Positions 1 through 12,500 are shown, counted from the stretch's first letter. The stretch is DNA of 64,000 nt from Leptodontidium sp. MPI-SDFR-AT-0119 (GCA_020726505.1 JAHLEZ010000003.1:1984001-2048000); one strand, 5' to 3'. Translations and numbers: made by a program. The notes: a model not told the origin generated them from the letters alone.

Positions 1-659
1 TATTCGAGGCCGCGTCGTGCGCCGTTCACGGGATGGACAGAATCAGACCAGAAGTCGGATCCAGCATCCTCCTCATTGGCTCTGGACCCACTGGTCTCTG
101 CTTGGCTCAGCTGCTGAAAGCAAACGGAGGAGCACACATGGTACTGGCATCCAATGCTGGCCCAAAGATGGATTTGGCGAAGAAGTTGAATTGTGCAGAT
201 GAGTACATCGAGCTAAGCAGAACAGATCCTTCCAAGCAATGGGAGGCTTTGAAGGCGAAATACCCATATGGATTTGACGTCGTTGTGGAGGCATCCGGAT
301 CGCACGCCATGTTAGAGAAGGCCATTGATTACTGCACCAGAGGTGGAAAGCTGATCTACTATGGAGTGTATGAGAAGGAGGCTCTCATCAAGGTATCGCC
401 AAGTAGAGTTTTCTCAGACGAGATCACCATGATTGGGTAAGTTTGGCTCCCAGAGTGCCAGATCAAGTTTACTTGCTAACATGACTGCAGGTCTTTCTCC
501 GAGATGTGGTGTTTGCCCCGCGCTGTCCACTACCTCGAGACTCGGAAAGTCGATGTCCGTGGAATTGTGACGGTCACGTACAAGCTGAAAGATTTTGGAA
601 AGGCGTTGGATGCCATTCGCAACAAGACTTGCATCAAAGCAGCGATTACTTTCGATTAG
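1..659 (+). CDS. Zinc-type (MDR) polyol/alcohol dehydrogenase, 3' part
   Basis: The gene enters from the left edge, open in frame from base 3. Exon A ends at 436, an intron runs 437-490 (GTAAGT..GCAG), and exon B ends with TAG at 657-659. The visible protein starts in the EAASCAVHGMDR segment just before the Rossmann fold. It then has the nucleotide-binding turn GSGPTGL, followed by the VVEASG and GGKLIYYGVY segments typical of medium-chain dehydrogenases of the sorbitol/arabinitol/threonine dehydrogenase group. The family oxidises polyols or secondary alcohols with NAD(P) in the cytosol. The catalytic zinc ligands lie upstream, outside the window, so substrate cannot be judged. It ends 78 bases from the end of the convergent regulator at 738-3263, which might control it, but that is only a guess from position. 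Confidence 0.85.
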
Positions 660-737
660 ATATATAGACGTAATTGATAACGTTTGATGTCTTGGTTACT
701 CTCGAGGCCAGTCCCACCGTTATGGTGATCAATAACA

Positions 738-3263
738 TCAGGAATTTTCGTGCCAATTCAGGGACATGTCGAAATCTTCCAGATTGTAAAAGTCGCCAGG
801 AATGTAGTCAAAGTTCTCCTGCTCTTGAGTGCTAGGGAATCCGTAAACTCCATCGAATAAATTGTTCATGGGCGGTCCGTCTAGAAAGAATTGCAATGCA
901 GGATCCGCAGCATATGCTTGATGCGTCGTATAATCCATTTGAGCTGACGGCAAATTGAAGTCTCCGAGGTCTGGAAGTGAAGAGGGAAGCGGATCTGGAT
1001 CCTGTGAGTTTGCCCGGGTACAATTATTGGTTGCAGCAAGAGAAAGATGGTGGCTGTGTATTCGATCGAGAACAGCTATACATCTGAGTGCAGCAGGATT
1101 TGTTATCCCAAGTTGTGAGAAGCATGCGCGGGCTTGGTCAATAGAGTCTCGCCATATACTGGCTTGGACGTCTTCTGGCGACTGCAAGAGTGCATAGTCG
1201 ATGACCAGGACGGCCTGGAAGAGGAAATATGTTGCATACCAACTGAGCCCTTGGTGAAGTCGATCATTGGCACCAGAGAAAGAGCAGATGGCGTGCACAG
1301 ACTCGGTCGCCACCAGGATACAATTTTGTGTGGCAGTCTCACTTCTCGAGCGAAGCTTGTTGGACCTTTGACCTCCCCGCCAGAGCATCATTCGAAGATT
1401 TTGCTCTTTCCAGAAAATCACTGCACGCGGTCCGTGGAACCAGGTAGAGACTTCCGCATCAACGAAATAGGCCGGTAAGCTGGATCTCCACACCCGGAGC
1501 TCGTCTTCAAATTTGTAGGCAAGATCTTCGCTGATGATCGCGTTGCTGATATGTGCTGCAAGAAATTCGTTGTAGATCTTGTTCGCGATAATTGATAGTT
1601 GTGCTTGTGCGATCATCGCAGAGCAAGCTGTGGGGTAGTCAACAGGTGGTTCCAGGGCCATGCCAAGCTCGTCGGATGTGAGATGCTACCAATGTCATCA
1701 ATAGGATGTCAAAATTTAACAGGATGATAGATACTTACTGAATCTTCAAAGTTCTGTGGTAACTTGACATCAATGAATGCGTCAGACGCCGTGGTGGGAC
1801 GTCCCATCGTTATACTAAAACCAGAGTCGACCATGTACAATACCCACCAAACTCTTCGCCTGATTTCTTTGCTAAGTGTGTTGTGTTCACCATCGTTGGT
1901 GGATATCTCGCGATGAAGTCCAAGACCTAAAGCCATCCTGAAAGCGATTCCGATCATATTGTAGCCAGTGTTAGGACGATCTCGTTTCTGAAGATAATTT
2001 CCCTGTACGACGTGAGTGGTTATTGAAGTGCAGAGGGAGGCGCATCCTACCATCAAGAGAAACGCCTGAACGCCCGTGAGAGTTCCTGACTCTAACATCC
2101 CGGCGGACATCCGAGACCGAGCCGCAAGGTAGTATGGCGAATCTGCGTGGTCTTCGCCAGCACTCAAAACCCAATGTCCAATTGCTAGCACTGTATAGAA
2201 TACGAGTTGCCATGATGAGGTGTTGGATAGTTGTGAGCGGTTCGCGTATGTCTCACGGAACAGCTGGCTGTGAAGTATTGGATATGAGGTGTTGTACAGA
2301 AGAAAATATGCATCGATGAGACTATCGGTGATGGTAGAGGATGCCAAGTCTCCTTCTAACATGAGAATACCAGAATCGGAACGATGTCTTGTTACCATCA
2401 ATTTGGAAAGCTCCGTCCTTGATGGCTCGTCTAGAGGTCCTTTGAGAGAAAGCAAGGAAAATATCGTTTGTAGCATCGATGAACCTGCACTGCTACCTGT
2501 TTGATGATTAGCATGGATACACACATATATTTTCGGGTCGATATACCAAGATAACCAGATTCAGATGGGTCTGTAGAGAGAAGCGCCATTCCATCTCTTG
2601 ATGATTGGGCTTGTTCTACATCACTTGAAAGAGGTGCTTCATGCCACTCATAATCATGTGAAGATCCAGGGCTTGTTTGGTCCATCTGCTGTGGACTCTT
2701 TGGACTCGGATTGTTCGCTGGCTGTTGTGCTGAAGGGATTCCATTCTTGAGCAAGTTTTCGATGTCAACATCAGGGTTTAGAGATCTTAGAAGGGCAGTC
2801 AACTTGTCACATTTTTGCTCTGCCGCATCTAAGTTTCTGAAAACAGAGATTAGTTAGTAGCCTCACAGCAGTTCTTGATCAATTGGCTGAGAGGAATGCC
2901 GCCTACTTCCTTGTCAATGGTGTTCGAACAGGTCTTGCTATGTAAACACAGCTTCTTTGAGTCCGGGCACAGAAAGCACATGGCGTCTCGCCAGTACACT
3001 GTTTCGAGATATCAGTCCAGATACTATGCCTCCTCCCCATCAAGGTGGGAAGAGCAAACCCAACGTACCTTGCTCTTGCGTTTCTAGGCAGTGGGTCAAC
3101 ATATATTCACAGTCAGTCAGAGCGGAAACCGCCTATCAACATACCTGACATTCCAAACACTTCAACACCACGTTAGCATGGGATATCAAAATCCGTTCGC
3201 GCCTCGGGGTAAGTGGCAACAAACCGCTCTGAGCTGCCCGGTTTCTGGCTTGTTCTGGCTCAT
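738..3263 (-). CDS. Zn2Cys6 fungal transcription factor, seven exons
   Basis: My model has exons 3263-3225, 3159-3145, 3083-3069, 2998-2907, 2836-2547, 2496-1739 and 1685-738, giving 2,157 nt and 718 residues. The zinc cluster is complete after splicing: cysteines 14, 17, 24, 30, 33 and 40 (CX2CX6CX5CX2CX6C). It is followed by a linker and a short coiled-coil-like segment (NLDAAEQKCDKLTALLRSL). The middle carries a fungal-specific regulatory region with the GIAFRMALGLGLHR and RRRVWWVLYMVD motifs of the Fungal_trans family. Such proteins bind CGG-containing sites in the nucleus and regulate carbon or secondary-metabolism genes. Exons 2 and 3 are only 15 nt each and lie inside the zinc cluster; without them the first three cysteines are incomplete. 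The start is the first ATG giving an open path into the cluster. Target unknown; the dehydrogenase next door is a candidate by position only. Confidence 0.88.
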
Positions 3264-4079
3264 ACTTGCAGCCTCTTGGCCACTATCAACGCATGCCATC
3301 TTGCGAATCCCAGGTAGTTGATATGTTGGCCAAAGGTGGAGGAGACAGGACACGCAGAGGGGGAGACTGAGATAGAGTTCGAGAAATAGAGTTTATGAAA
3401 TGACGAAGAAGCAATTTTGCCAGACACTGGGGAAACTCTACATCCCATCTTGTGGGGATTGGCACAGGGTCACTTGAAAGGTGGGGAAAGGGAGATATGA
3501 ATGCTCAGCTCAGGTAGACACGTGATATAGCACGAATCGGGGGACTTCTCATAGAAGTTTCTCCTTATGGTAAATAACATATACTGGTGTTCTGCTTGAC
3601 TTGCGCAGAGAAGCTGCAAAAATGATTGCTCGTTGGAGGTGTTTCCTGAAGTTGAATCAAAAGCTTGAACGGGACCGGCCAGGGGTCGAGCTCCAAGTAT
3701 GAGTACTACTCGAGTAATACTCAAATATTCGCCACCACGCGCAGCCTTGGGACTGGGCGTTCAACCTCAGCAATTCGGCATCCGACAACTCTTGATGAAT
3801 CCGGTTTAGGAATGACCACCAGAATGGCCCTTTTCGATTCGACTGAAAGATACCGAGTTGCTTGAGAGCCAATCATGCGGTATTGAACTCCAGTATTAGA
3901 TGTCTGTTCCCCATAGGATGGGAAATACACCACCAGGGCGACAGTGATCCGGCCCTCCTCCCTGGGCAATGCTAGTGAAGTACGACCGTAATTCCTATTT
4001 CAAGCTTCTATCTGCTCTTTAGAACAATATCTGCGCCTCCATCATCCCTCATCTACACCAAATCTTTACCTCACGAAAC
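3264..4079. other. Divergent intergenic region
   Basis: This 816-base space lies between the start codons of the minus-strand regulator and the plus-strand kinase, so it probably holds both promoters. I see no convincing coding sequence. The last 60 bases before 4080 are C/T-rich, as often seen near fungal transcription starts. Confidence 0.5.
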
Positions 4080-4781
4080 ATGGAATCAGTTTATCAATCG
4101 CTGACAGAGCGCGCCATAGCCCTCAAATCCAAATTCGACTCTAGCACGAAACAAAACCGTGTGATAGTCGCCCTTGCCGGCCCTCCTGGCTCGGGAAAGT
4201 CCACGATAGCTGAGCATGTCATTGAGCGTCTCAATGGCACATCTGCAACCCCCTTTGCTGCCATAGTCCCCATGGACGGCTTCCACCTCCCTCGCTCGGC
4301 CCTCGACCAAATGCCCAATAGCAGCGAAGCCTACGCACGGCGCGGAGCTTCCTGGACATTCGATGCTGGCGGCATAGCAAATTTGGTCCAAACCCTATCC
4401 ATATCGCGCTTCAGGTCCCTAGAGAAGTTGGAAACTATACTGGCACCGAGTTTCGACCATGCGGTGAAAGACCCCGTCGAGGGTGGGATCGTTATTGGGC
4501 CAGAGATACAATTTGTCCTGTTGGAGGGAAACTATTTGTTGTTGGATGAAGAACCGTGGAGGGGTATCAGAGAGTTGGTGGATGAGACTTGGTTTGTGGA
4601 CGTTGAACCAGGTTTGGCGAGGAGCCGCATCGCGAAGAGGCACGTCAAAGCTGGGATTGAGAAGACCATGGATGCAGCATATCGGAGGGCAGAAGGCAAT
4701 GATTTGCTGAATGGGGTGGAGATAAGGGCCAAGATGCTGAAACCGGGTGTTTTGGTGCGGAGTGTTGAGGAATCATCCTAG
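4080..4781 (+). CDS. P-loop kinase of the uridine kinase/phosphoribulokinase type (YFH7-like)
   Basis: Single-exon gene of 233 residues. A Walker A motif GPPGSGKS sits at residues 34-41, followed by the VPMDGFHLPRSALD segment that holds the acceptor-binding aspartate in this family. Later come FVLLEGNYLLLDE and a lid-like RIAKRHVKAGIE region. This matches the fungal YFH7/putative uridine kinase group, related to bacterial nucleoside and pantothenate kinases, which phosphorylate a small hydroxylated substrate using ATP. The length fits the family. The substrate cannot be read from the sequence; YFH7 itself is poorly characterised. The ATG at 4080 is the first in the open frame and leads directly into the conserved N-terminal helix. 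Confidence 0.88.
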   Translation: MESVYQSLTERAIALKSKFDSSTKQNRVIVALAGPPGSGKSTIAEHVIERLNGTSATPFAAIVPMDGFHLPRSALDQMPNSSEAYARRGASWTFDAGGIANLVQTLSISRFRSLEKLETILAPSFDHAVKDPVEGGIVIGPEIQFVLLEGNYLLLDEEPWRGIRELVDETWFVDVEPGLARSRIAKRHVKAGIEKTMDAAYRRAEGNDLLNGVEIRAKMLKPGVLVRSVEESS

Positions 4782-5065
4782 GCAGACCTTGGTGGGCCGG
4801 TGAGTTCTGGGAGGGTGTTTGAAGGGGAAAGAGGGCTTGTGACATTTATCTGAAAGGCCGGAATGTCACTGAGAAAATTGTGGATTACGACAAGTTGCTT
4901 TCCATGATCGATCTGTACAGTTTACTGGTATCTTACAGGGCATTTCTGATCAAGACAAACCCACATTTTAAACATGTAAGCTCCTCCGAGCTTCAAGTCT
5001 TCTTCCTTTGCCTTCAGATCTTTGGATCTTCATTCTCAGCTACCAATTCTTGATTCTTAGGTAGT

Positions 5066-5553
5066 ATGAATCCCAAGGCGCCCCTCCCGGAACCCTCCCT
5101 CTATTTTAAAGGTTTGCAGGGACCGGTGTCTAAGCGAAGTCTCGCTGATGATCAATATTTACCCCTGAATATCAGCCAGAACAGCATCACCCCGCTATCT
5201 TGTCCATCAACCAAGAATCTCGCCGATACGCGCTCAAATTCTATACATTAGACCTGTCTTGCCATCTAGTGAGACCTGGATATTTCAACTTCAAGCTAGA
5301 TACACTCCTCTTTGACGATCCTGGCATCTTGTCGCGCTTTTGTCGTCAAAGAGGCGATGTCGTGGGTCGCGGTGGCTGGTTCTTGTTGAGACATGTTACG
5401 GTGCGCTGTTACACTACTGGAGAAATTGATCAGGTACTTGAGAATCTTGATTGGTTCCAAAACTTGGAGACTGTAGCGCTGATCGACGAGAAACCGGATC
5501 CTGATTCTCCGACGACTTTCAAATCCCTTGAGGAGGAATTGGAGAAGAGATGA
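5066..5553 (+). CDS. Short, diverged 2EXR-family protein
   Basis: Proposed exons are 5066-5125 and 5176-5553, with a 50-base intron (GTGTCT..TATCAG), giving 145 residues. Exon 2 carries the second conserved block of the family: PAILSINQESRRYALKFY, then YFNFKLDTLLFDDP. Exon 1 reads NPKAPLPEPSLYFKGLQGP, which resembles a worn version of the usual FPKLPLELRLMIWK...PGP opening block. The protein is shorter than its relatives here (about 220-310 residues), and most of the inter-block spacer is missing. It could be a minimal functional member or a decaying copy; the intron keeps the frame, which argues against simple decay. The function of 2EXR proteins is unknown. Confidence 0.5.
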
Positions 5554-6332
5554 AAACCTATGATGAGTGGTAAATGCAAGCCTAGATTTCTGTTGGTTAG
5601 AGCGTCTCATGTGCCACGCTATCTTCTCCTGGAGGAAATTATGAGGTGAGAGTAGATGGACTAAATCCTATTGGCTAAGCTGATGTATTCAGACTAGCTA
5701 GCTACTGGAATCGAAAGTTGAAGTGGTATGAAGATCCAAGGATACTCCTTCCCGCTGCCTTGCTGCTGGACCTTATTCTGCTCTTGGTGAAGTGGATTCA
5801 TTCGGTCCACGACGTCCATGCGAAATAGATATTGGGAACTTGAATAAATTGGAGGCTCGCTTACCAAAATGAATTAGTCTTAGTCGCCGCTACTAGCGTA
5901 CTAAAGACTACTAAGGAGTGAACAAATCGATCCTGCCTGAAGAGACATTCTGCGTGATTCAAACAGGCCTAGGAGAATACCAGGAACATGCATTCACCTT
6001 ATAAATCCGCCCAAAGGAGTCATCCTGGTGGAGGAGCATGCCACAAATAAGCGAGATCGAGCTAGCCGCTACCATTTACCATTTCTCTATGAGGCTATTC
6101 GAAACTATTCCACAACTGACTCTCCAAGCCGACCCCTCGACACGTCGCAACAGGGGGTAAACCCAAACAGCCAAGTCCCTCCCAACTCAACGTCGAAGAA
6201 TCTAAATTCCGCAGGCCATTGCTAGCGACTGAGACGGATCTCGACGTGTTTTCTAAGGCGTGAGTTCCTCTGTTCTGCCAGTCTGACGGCGCGCGCGCTG
6301 ACCAAGCTCAAGTTCTCCATCTCCACTTCAAG
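5554..6332. other. Intergenic region
   Basis: Between two 2EXR copies. Short open frames are present (for example 6028-6225), but none shows a family motif or a believable start. I see nothing functional beyond possible promoter sequence for the 6333 copy. Confidence 0.4.
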
Positions 6333-7006
6333 ATGTCCTCAATCATGCCAATCGATGACCCAGTCGTCGCGACCAAAAAGCCTACGTTCACCCTATTCCC
6401 CAAGCTTCCTCTGGAGCTACGCCTCATGATTTGGAAAGAATTAGTCCCACGGGCCGACTCATTACAATCAGCAGCCGTGTTATGAACTTTGAACACTTCA
6501 AACGCCGGCGCGCGAAGGCTTATCCTTCCAACGCCGAGACATTGAAAGGCTTATTTCAAGCGTGTCACGAGTCCCGCAAGATGATCCAGAAGACGTATAC
6601 CCTCTCTTTCCGCAACCGCCTCTCAGCCCCCATATATTTCGACTTTGAGCGCGACGTACTGTTCTTCAAGGATGCGTACTCTGTGGAAGAATTCGCTCCT
6701 CAGACAAGTTTTCGCGGCTTCGGAGTCAAGGAGGTTAGAGATCAGGTGAAGACGGTCATACTTGGTTTGGAAGTGTCGGGGAGAGGCATTTCTAATATTC
6801 TCAGTCTCAGTCGCTTCGAGAACTTGGAAACCTTGATTTGGGAGAACGGCCCTCGTCTCCATACCCGCCCGTCTGCAAGGAGGCTGCGTCTTGAATCGCT
6901 TTTAGAGAATAGTTGGAAGGAAGAGCAGGTCGACGGAAAGGCGCGGACAAAGATTGTGGATTGGAGCATCGAAGAGGCGAAGAACCGGTTGCTATTATGT
7001 GATTGA
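6333..7006 (+). pseudogene. 2EXR-family gene with a single-base frameshift
   Basis: The ATG at 6333 opens a classic 2EXR N-terminus ending TFTLFPKLPLELRLMIWKEL. About base 6450 the frame breaks: the conserved continuation (GRLITISSRV, then SRKMIQKTYTLSF, PIYFDFERDVLFF) runs in the other frame to the stop at 7004-7006. One extra base in the CGGGCC stretch would restore continuity, so a one-base loss is the simplest reading. It may be a real pseudogene or a sequencing error; everything else looks well kept, including the C-terminal region. No intron with plausible ends explains the shift. Confidence 0.7.
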
Positions 7007-7565
7007 GGAAGGGTATTGGAGGAGTTAGTAAATGTTGTTGAGGGTTTCTTGACCTCGGTGCAACGCAGAGGTAGCTGAGCTCTTCTTCATAGTTGTAACA
7101 GTCATTGACACGAAAGTGATTTGAAATACCTGTCCTGTTGTTTTGGGGAAGTGTGAATCAAACCGTGGATTTATAAGTCCTAGAACCCTTTCTTGCCGCT
7201 TACATGTTGACCTAAAAGAGAATGTCTTTCATAAACGACCCAACAAGCTTTGGAGTATGAACAGTATGTCTGGGCGTTTTGGTGATTTAAGTGTTAAAAG
7301 AAGGGGGTGAGGGGGAGGGGCCAACTCTCCTTACATAATCCACACTAGCGTTCTCCCGTCTTAGCGTCATATCTCGTTATGTTCCTTTGAACTTCAGTTT
7401 CGAAAATCGGGACACCGCCAACACCAGCTTCGACGGATTGCTATCGCTATCTTCGCCCATGTGGGAAGAACACTTACAGAAGACCGGACTCGGACTGGGA
7501 CTGAGAACTTATGCGTGATTTGGACCTGCGTTTGGAGCCCTTGGTCTTCCATTCGTCACGTGGAG
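7007..7565. other. Intergenic region with G-rich stretch
   Basis: Upstream of the Zn2Cys6 gene at 7566. A purine-rich tract (AAAAGAAGGGGGTGAGGGGG) lies at about 7297-7316. No coding sequence is supported, apart from non-ATG extension of the downstream frame to 7461. Confidence 0.4.
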
Positions 7566-9145
7566 ATGGAGGGGATGCAGGTGGAGCAAGACATTGCGAG
7601 GGGCTCGAGGAAGCCGCATCGCAAATCAAGGCGTACGTACCAAAACCCACATCTCGTCCTCATAACAACAGGAGATCTTGGGGTTTTAATGCATGTCTCG
7701 GGAACTGAAACACTAGCATGATCCTCGACCCCCCCTTTGAACCTCGAGAACATAATGCTAACGTTTGTGCAGTGGGGTGTGGAAATTGCAAGCAGAGAAG
7801 AGTTAAGGTGAGTTGCAAAATACTCTTTGGTGCTATCATCAAAATTCCTATGGAGTTGAGGGGCTTTGGGCCGACTCTTGTCCAAGGGCGAAGCCTTCTT
7901 TGATACCCAGAAAAGCGCTAACTTTATGGACTCCAGTGTGATGAGCGGAAGCCTAGTTGTGACAGATGTGTGAAACACAATATCCTCTGCGACTTCGCTG
8001 TCCAAAATGCGACCCCGAGATCATCTATAGATCATCAGCAAGCCAAGCCCACGCGGAAGTTTGTTGCATCTGGATATGAAGTCACAGGTACACCTTCCTC
8101 GAGCACCACCGAGGCCCATTCCAGTCCAGCTGAGCCCTTTTCTGCCAGCCAAACCCCTTCGAGCAGTTACGTCGCACAAACCACTTCTCCAGGACTCATC
8201 AACGCCGGAGACCTCGAAATTTGGCATCACTATCTGATGAAGACCTGTCCTTCATTCCTTGGAAACGGTCTAGACTTCTGGCAAGAAAAGCTCCCAGAAA
8301 TCGGCTTCTCCTACCATTTCGTTCTGCAACTCATCCTTTCCCTATCCGCTTTCCATCTAGCTCGATGCCGGCCAGAGAAACGAGACTTTTACCTTTCCAT
8401 CGCTGAGAAATACCACACCGCCGGTATACAAGGAGTAACTGTGGCCCTTGCCTCCTTGAATGCAGAGAATTGCGAAGCCATGTACTCGTCAGCCATTCTG
8501 GTATGCTTCTGCAGCTTTGCCAGAGGTCCACAGCTAGGTGAATTCATCGCATTCAGCACACACGGCGAAGCGCAATGGTTCGCGTTGTTGAGAGGCGTAC
8601 GCTCGATTGCAACTTCCCAGCATGAGAAGATACACTCAGGAATTCTTGCACCAACTCAAGAAGATACCAGGAAGACAAACTTCGAGAAGCCATTCAAACC
8701 ACGTCCAGATTACAAGCCGCCCATCAGTGAGCTTCGCTGGTTCATCAACTCCAACTCGGAAATTCTGGTACCCTTCTCGGATACATATCTCGAGGCCCTC
8801 GATACCCTACTGCAATCGTTCAATGGTGTTTACGCCACGCTAGAGGAGTACATAGAGAATGATGACCGTCATTCCCAGGTTGTCTTCGCTTGGCTGTACC
8901 GTGCGTCGGAGGATTACATTCGATGTCTACATGACAAACAACCCATTGCACTCATCATATTCTCGTTCTTCGCTGTCTTGTTACAAGAGTTAGACTCTCA
9001 ATGGTTCATGGAAGGATGGGTCCACCATGTGGTTGGAGGAATTCAAGGATTTGTGCCACAGGAACTTCAGCATTGGCTTCGTTGGCCGATTGAGCAGACA
9101 AAGTTCAATCCATACAGGGTCGAGCCAGTTCGTTCACCGACTTGA
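7566..9145 (+). CDS. Zn2Cys6 transcription factor
   Basis: Exons are 7566-7632, 7773-7807 and 7937-9145 (1,311 nt, 436 residues). Splicing assembles RKPHRKSRLGCGNCKQRR and then the rest of a perfect cluster: cysteines 25, 28, 35, 42, 45 and 52. Two introns interrupt the cluster, leaving a 35-nt middle exon. The rest is a Ser/Thr/Pro-rich linker followed by the helical region seen in sterol-regulator-like fungal proteins of the UPC2/ECM22 type (LEIWHHYLMKTCPSF; LILSLSAFHLA; a C-terminal PQELQHWLRWPIEQ). These bind DNA in the nucleus and often respond to small lipophilic signals. The start is the first ATG in the frame that reaches the cluster; the longer upstream frame has no ATG. Confidence 0.88.
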
Positions 9146-9538
9146 TCAATATGGTCGCTCAAAGCAGAACGTGTATGCATCAGAAATCAAATAGCAGCGT
9201 AAGTCATAGCAATCCAGAAAGGAATCAAAAGTGGCCGAGAGACTTGATCAACATATCCGAGGGTGATGTTTTATATCAATTTTCTTCCCTTCATTTGCAT
9301 CCGTATGTGAATCCCAAATATTCATTCCGAAAGTCTCAATATTGAATTGGGAATTTCTGCTGGAATTGGTCACTTGGTGAAGCTCGGCAGGCCCTTTGGC
9401 TAATCACCGTCTTCAAGGGCAGCCTTTTGCCTAAATGATTCTTATCAACACAATGCTACATTGCCATACCTCTCAACCCCTCAGAACGCCACTGAACAAG
9501 TGTTCTTGCGTCAATCTCGTTGCTAATACCTTAACATC
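9146..9538. other. Intergenic region, likely esterase promoter
   Basis: This 393-base gap precedes the secreted esterase. No coding signal is seen. Confidence 0.4.
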
Positions 9539-12500
9539 ATGCGAATTAAGAAAATGTTCGTTAACCTCAGCGTTACTATTTTAGCTTTGAGCAGTGCTTG
9601 CTCAGCCGCTGCGCTTCCGTCTCTACACTCCTCTTCCACCAACTGGACGAGCGATGGCATTTCTATCCTTTCAAGTCAAGCTGCTGCGCGTGATTTCTAT
9701 CTTCGAATCATGCCTTTAGGTGCGTCGATCACGAGAAGAGATCCTCATGCCCCTAGCGACCCCCACAGAAATGGTTACAGAAAGGCGCTGCGAGACAAGT
9801 TGCGAGCCGATGGATGGAAGGTCAATATGGTGGGAAATGTAAATTATGGAGATATGGCGGGCAATGTAAGTCGCGACGGAGCACTCCTCAATTCTCCGTA
9901 GTGCCTTAAATCAATCTAGGATAATGAAGGATGGCCAGGTCACCGTGTTTCCGAAGTATCTTACAGGGCCAGTACGTCGGTTCCAGTGTGGAAACCAAAC
10001 CTCATCCTTCTTAATGCCGGCACAAATGATGCAGGTCAAGATGGATCTGTGGAACTAGTGGCCAGTACAGGTTTGCGTATGAGGGCACTGCTTGAGAGTC
10101 TCTTCAAATACGTTCCAGACACTGTTGTTATCTTCTCAACTCTGCTCCCAAACAACGGTGCCAAGCCAGTCGAGTCAGTCAACGCAAAGGACATCAACAG
10201 ACAATATCGCGCTCTTTACCGCGAGATGATTGGACTAGACGACAGTATGCCACTCATGAAACTGATTCTTGCTGACATGGACGACGGCTTCATCACCCTG
10301 AATGACATATGGGACGGTGCACACCCAACGATGGAAGGAGCTCGCAAGATGGCATCCGTTTGGATGCATGCGATCAACCAAGCAAACGAGAAGAACTGGT
10401 TCACCAAACTTCGAGATGATGTATCGTTTGTCGATGGAGGTGGCAAGTCTACGTGCGAGAAGCGGTACACGAGTGGAAATTATGACCCGCGCGGCCACCC
10501 ACAGATTCTCTCGGGGTCTGATCCTATCATCGCTGACGATGGCCCATATGTACATCGCTCAGCCCTTGGTTCGACTCGTATTGTTACACCTCGAGGTCTG
10601 CTCTCTGATGAACGATGTTTCTACGCTCAGCTGGTTGATTTTAGTGCTCCTCGAGCAGATGGCCGTGATGATGGTAAGTCTAAGTCTTCCTCTCTCGCTT
10701 ACTAGTTACCAAACTCCCAAAGACACCGTGAATCAAAGAGATCTAATCCGACATCTAGAGATCGTTGTCAGCAATGGAAACGCCAAATCCGGGAATGTAC
10801 GCATCTCCAGCAGCCGCGGTGACGGTTCCTTTGATGCTCCCGTCGATATCGATGTGAAGGACGGCTGTCCTATCCAAGGCATTCGGTGGGGCGATGTCAA
10901 TAACGACGGCTTTGATGATTTTATCTGCATTACGCCGACTGGAGAGATGTTCGTGTCTCTCAACACTGCTGCTGTTGGTCAAACAGTGCTGACTTTTAGA
11001 AGTCTCGGATTGGTATGTTGACGTTCTTTGAATTATATCTTGTCTCTCCATACTCACAGAAGTGCGGTTAGTACCATCCTGCAATGTCGGGCTTTCCACA
11101 GGAGCGAGTATCCTTGGAGATATCGATGGCGATGGTAGACTAGATTACTGTATCTTGCACGATAACGAGGACATGCAATGTTTCCGCAATGGAGGCATTG
11201 GTGAGATGGCTGGTCCCTGGGAAGACTTGGGTACAGTCTTTACGGGAAAGGGACTTGGAGATTCCAGAGGATTTCGACTTGGTAAGTTACTATCTGTTGT
11301 TTGAATACAGTTTTGGTCTGTACTTGTCCTTTTGAGCTTGAGGCTAATGTGTTGCTTCTGATCTAAGTGGATCTGAATGGAGAGTAAGTCACAGCCACAA
11401 CTCCGCAGATAAGCTTCTGCTGACAGGGATATCCTTCAGCGGCCGCTCAGATTTGTGGTGGATATCATCGCAAGGCACTATAACCACATACACAAATCAA
11501 CGTGGTGAAGGCAAGGGCTTAGCTCCACGATGGCTCGCCACGGGAGTTACGCATCCCGGGGTTGGCGAGGATGTCGGAAATACCAGATTCCGAATCCAAT
11601 TTGGGAGAATCTATGGTTCTGGACGGAGAGATGTAAGTTTTGATGACGTTCCAGACGACTCTCTTGAATTCGGAGGTATCGTTTGCTATCTCAACAAATT
11701 CTAACACGAATCTACATAGTACGTTCACATCGCTTCGACTTCCGACAAGACAAGAAACGCCTATCAAGTCAGAATATTCCAGAATCTTGGGTCTGGTGGT
11801 AAGTTTCAGAAAGGTAAGCTTCTTTCAACACATCATACGCATGTGGAAATGGGCGTCTCGCCTGAACATCTCGCAGGTGATGGAGCATACTGGGGGGACA
11901 CAACCGGCACCGGATTCGACGACTACATCTGGATCTCACCAACTGGCGTAGTCACCGTCTTCCGAAATAAAAACACCAAAACCAACTTCGACAACTACCA
12001 GAATGGTGGGGCTTGGGAGCCTTCAATAAGCTTTGCAACTGGTCTCGATCGCAGATCCCTCCACATCGGTGACTGGGATGGTGATGGGAAAGCAGACATC
12101 ATAGGCATCACGGATAGGAAGACTGGACGGCTTCGAGTTTGGTTCAACCACTGGAATGGCAAAAGCTTTGGCTGGACGCCGCAAGATATCTCTGGCACCG
12201 CTTTCTGTAACCAGGGCTGGGGCGTGGGGTATTTTGACAACAGACACCATTTCGCGGATATCAAGTAAGTTCCATTGGCTCAAGTATTCCCTCCTCGGAA
12301 ATATTGATGAGCTAATATGATGTGCAGCGGCAATGGGAGAGTGGACTATCTATGCATGGAACCGAACGGCCGAACCACAGCTTTGATCAATGAACCCGCT
12401 GCTCTGAGAAATGTCGGCCAAGTAAAAGCTGCGGAGACAGATACTCCGAGGAATCGTGCGGATCTCAGATTTGCTGATGTCAATGGTTCGTTCCAACCTC

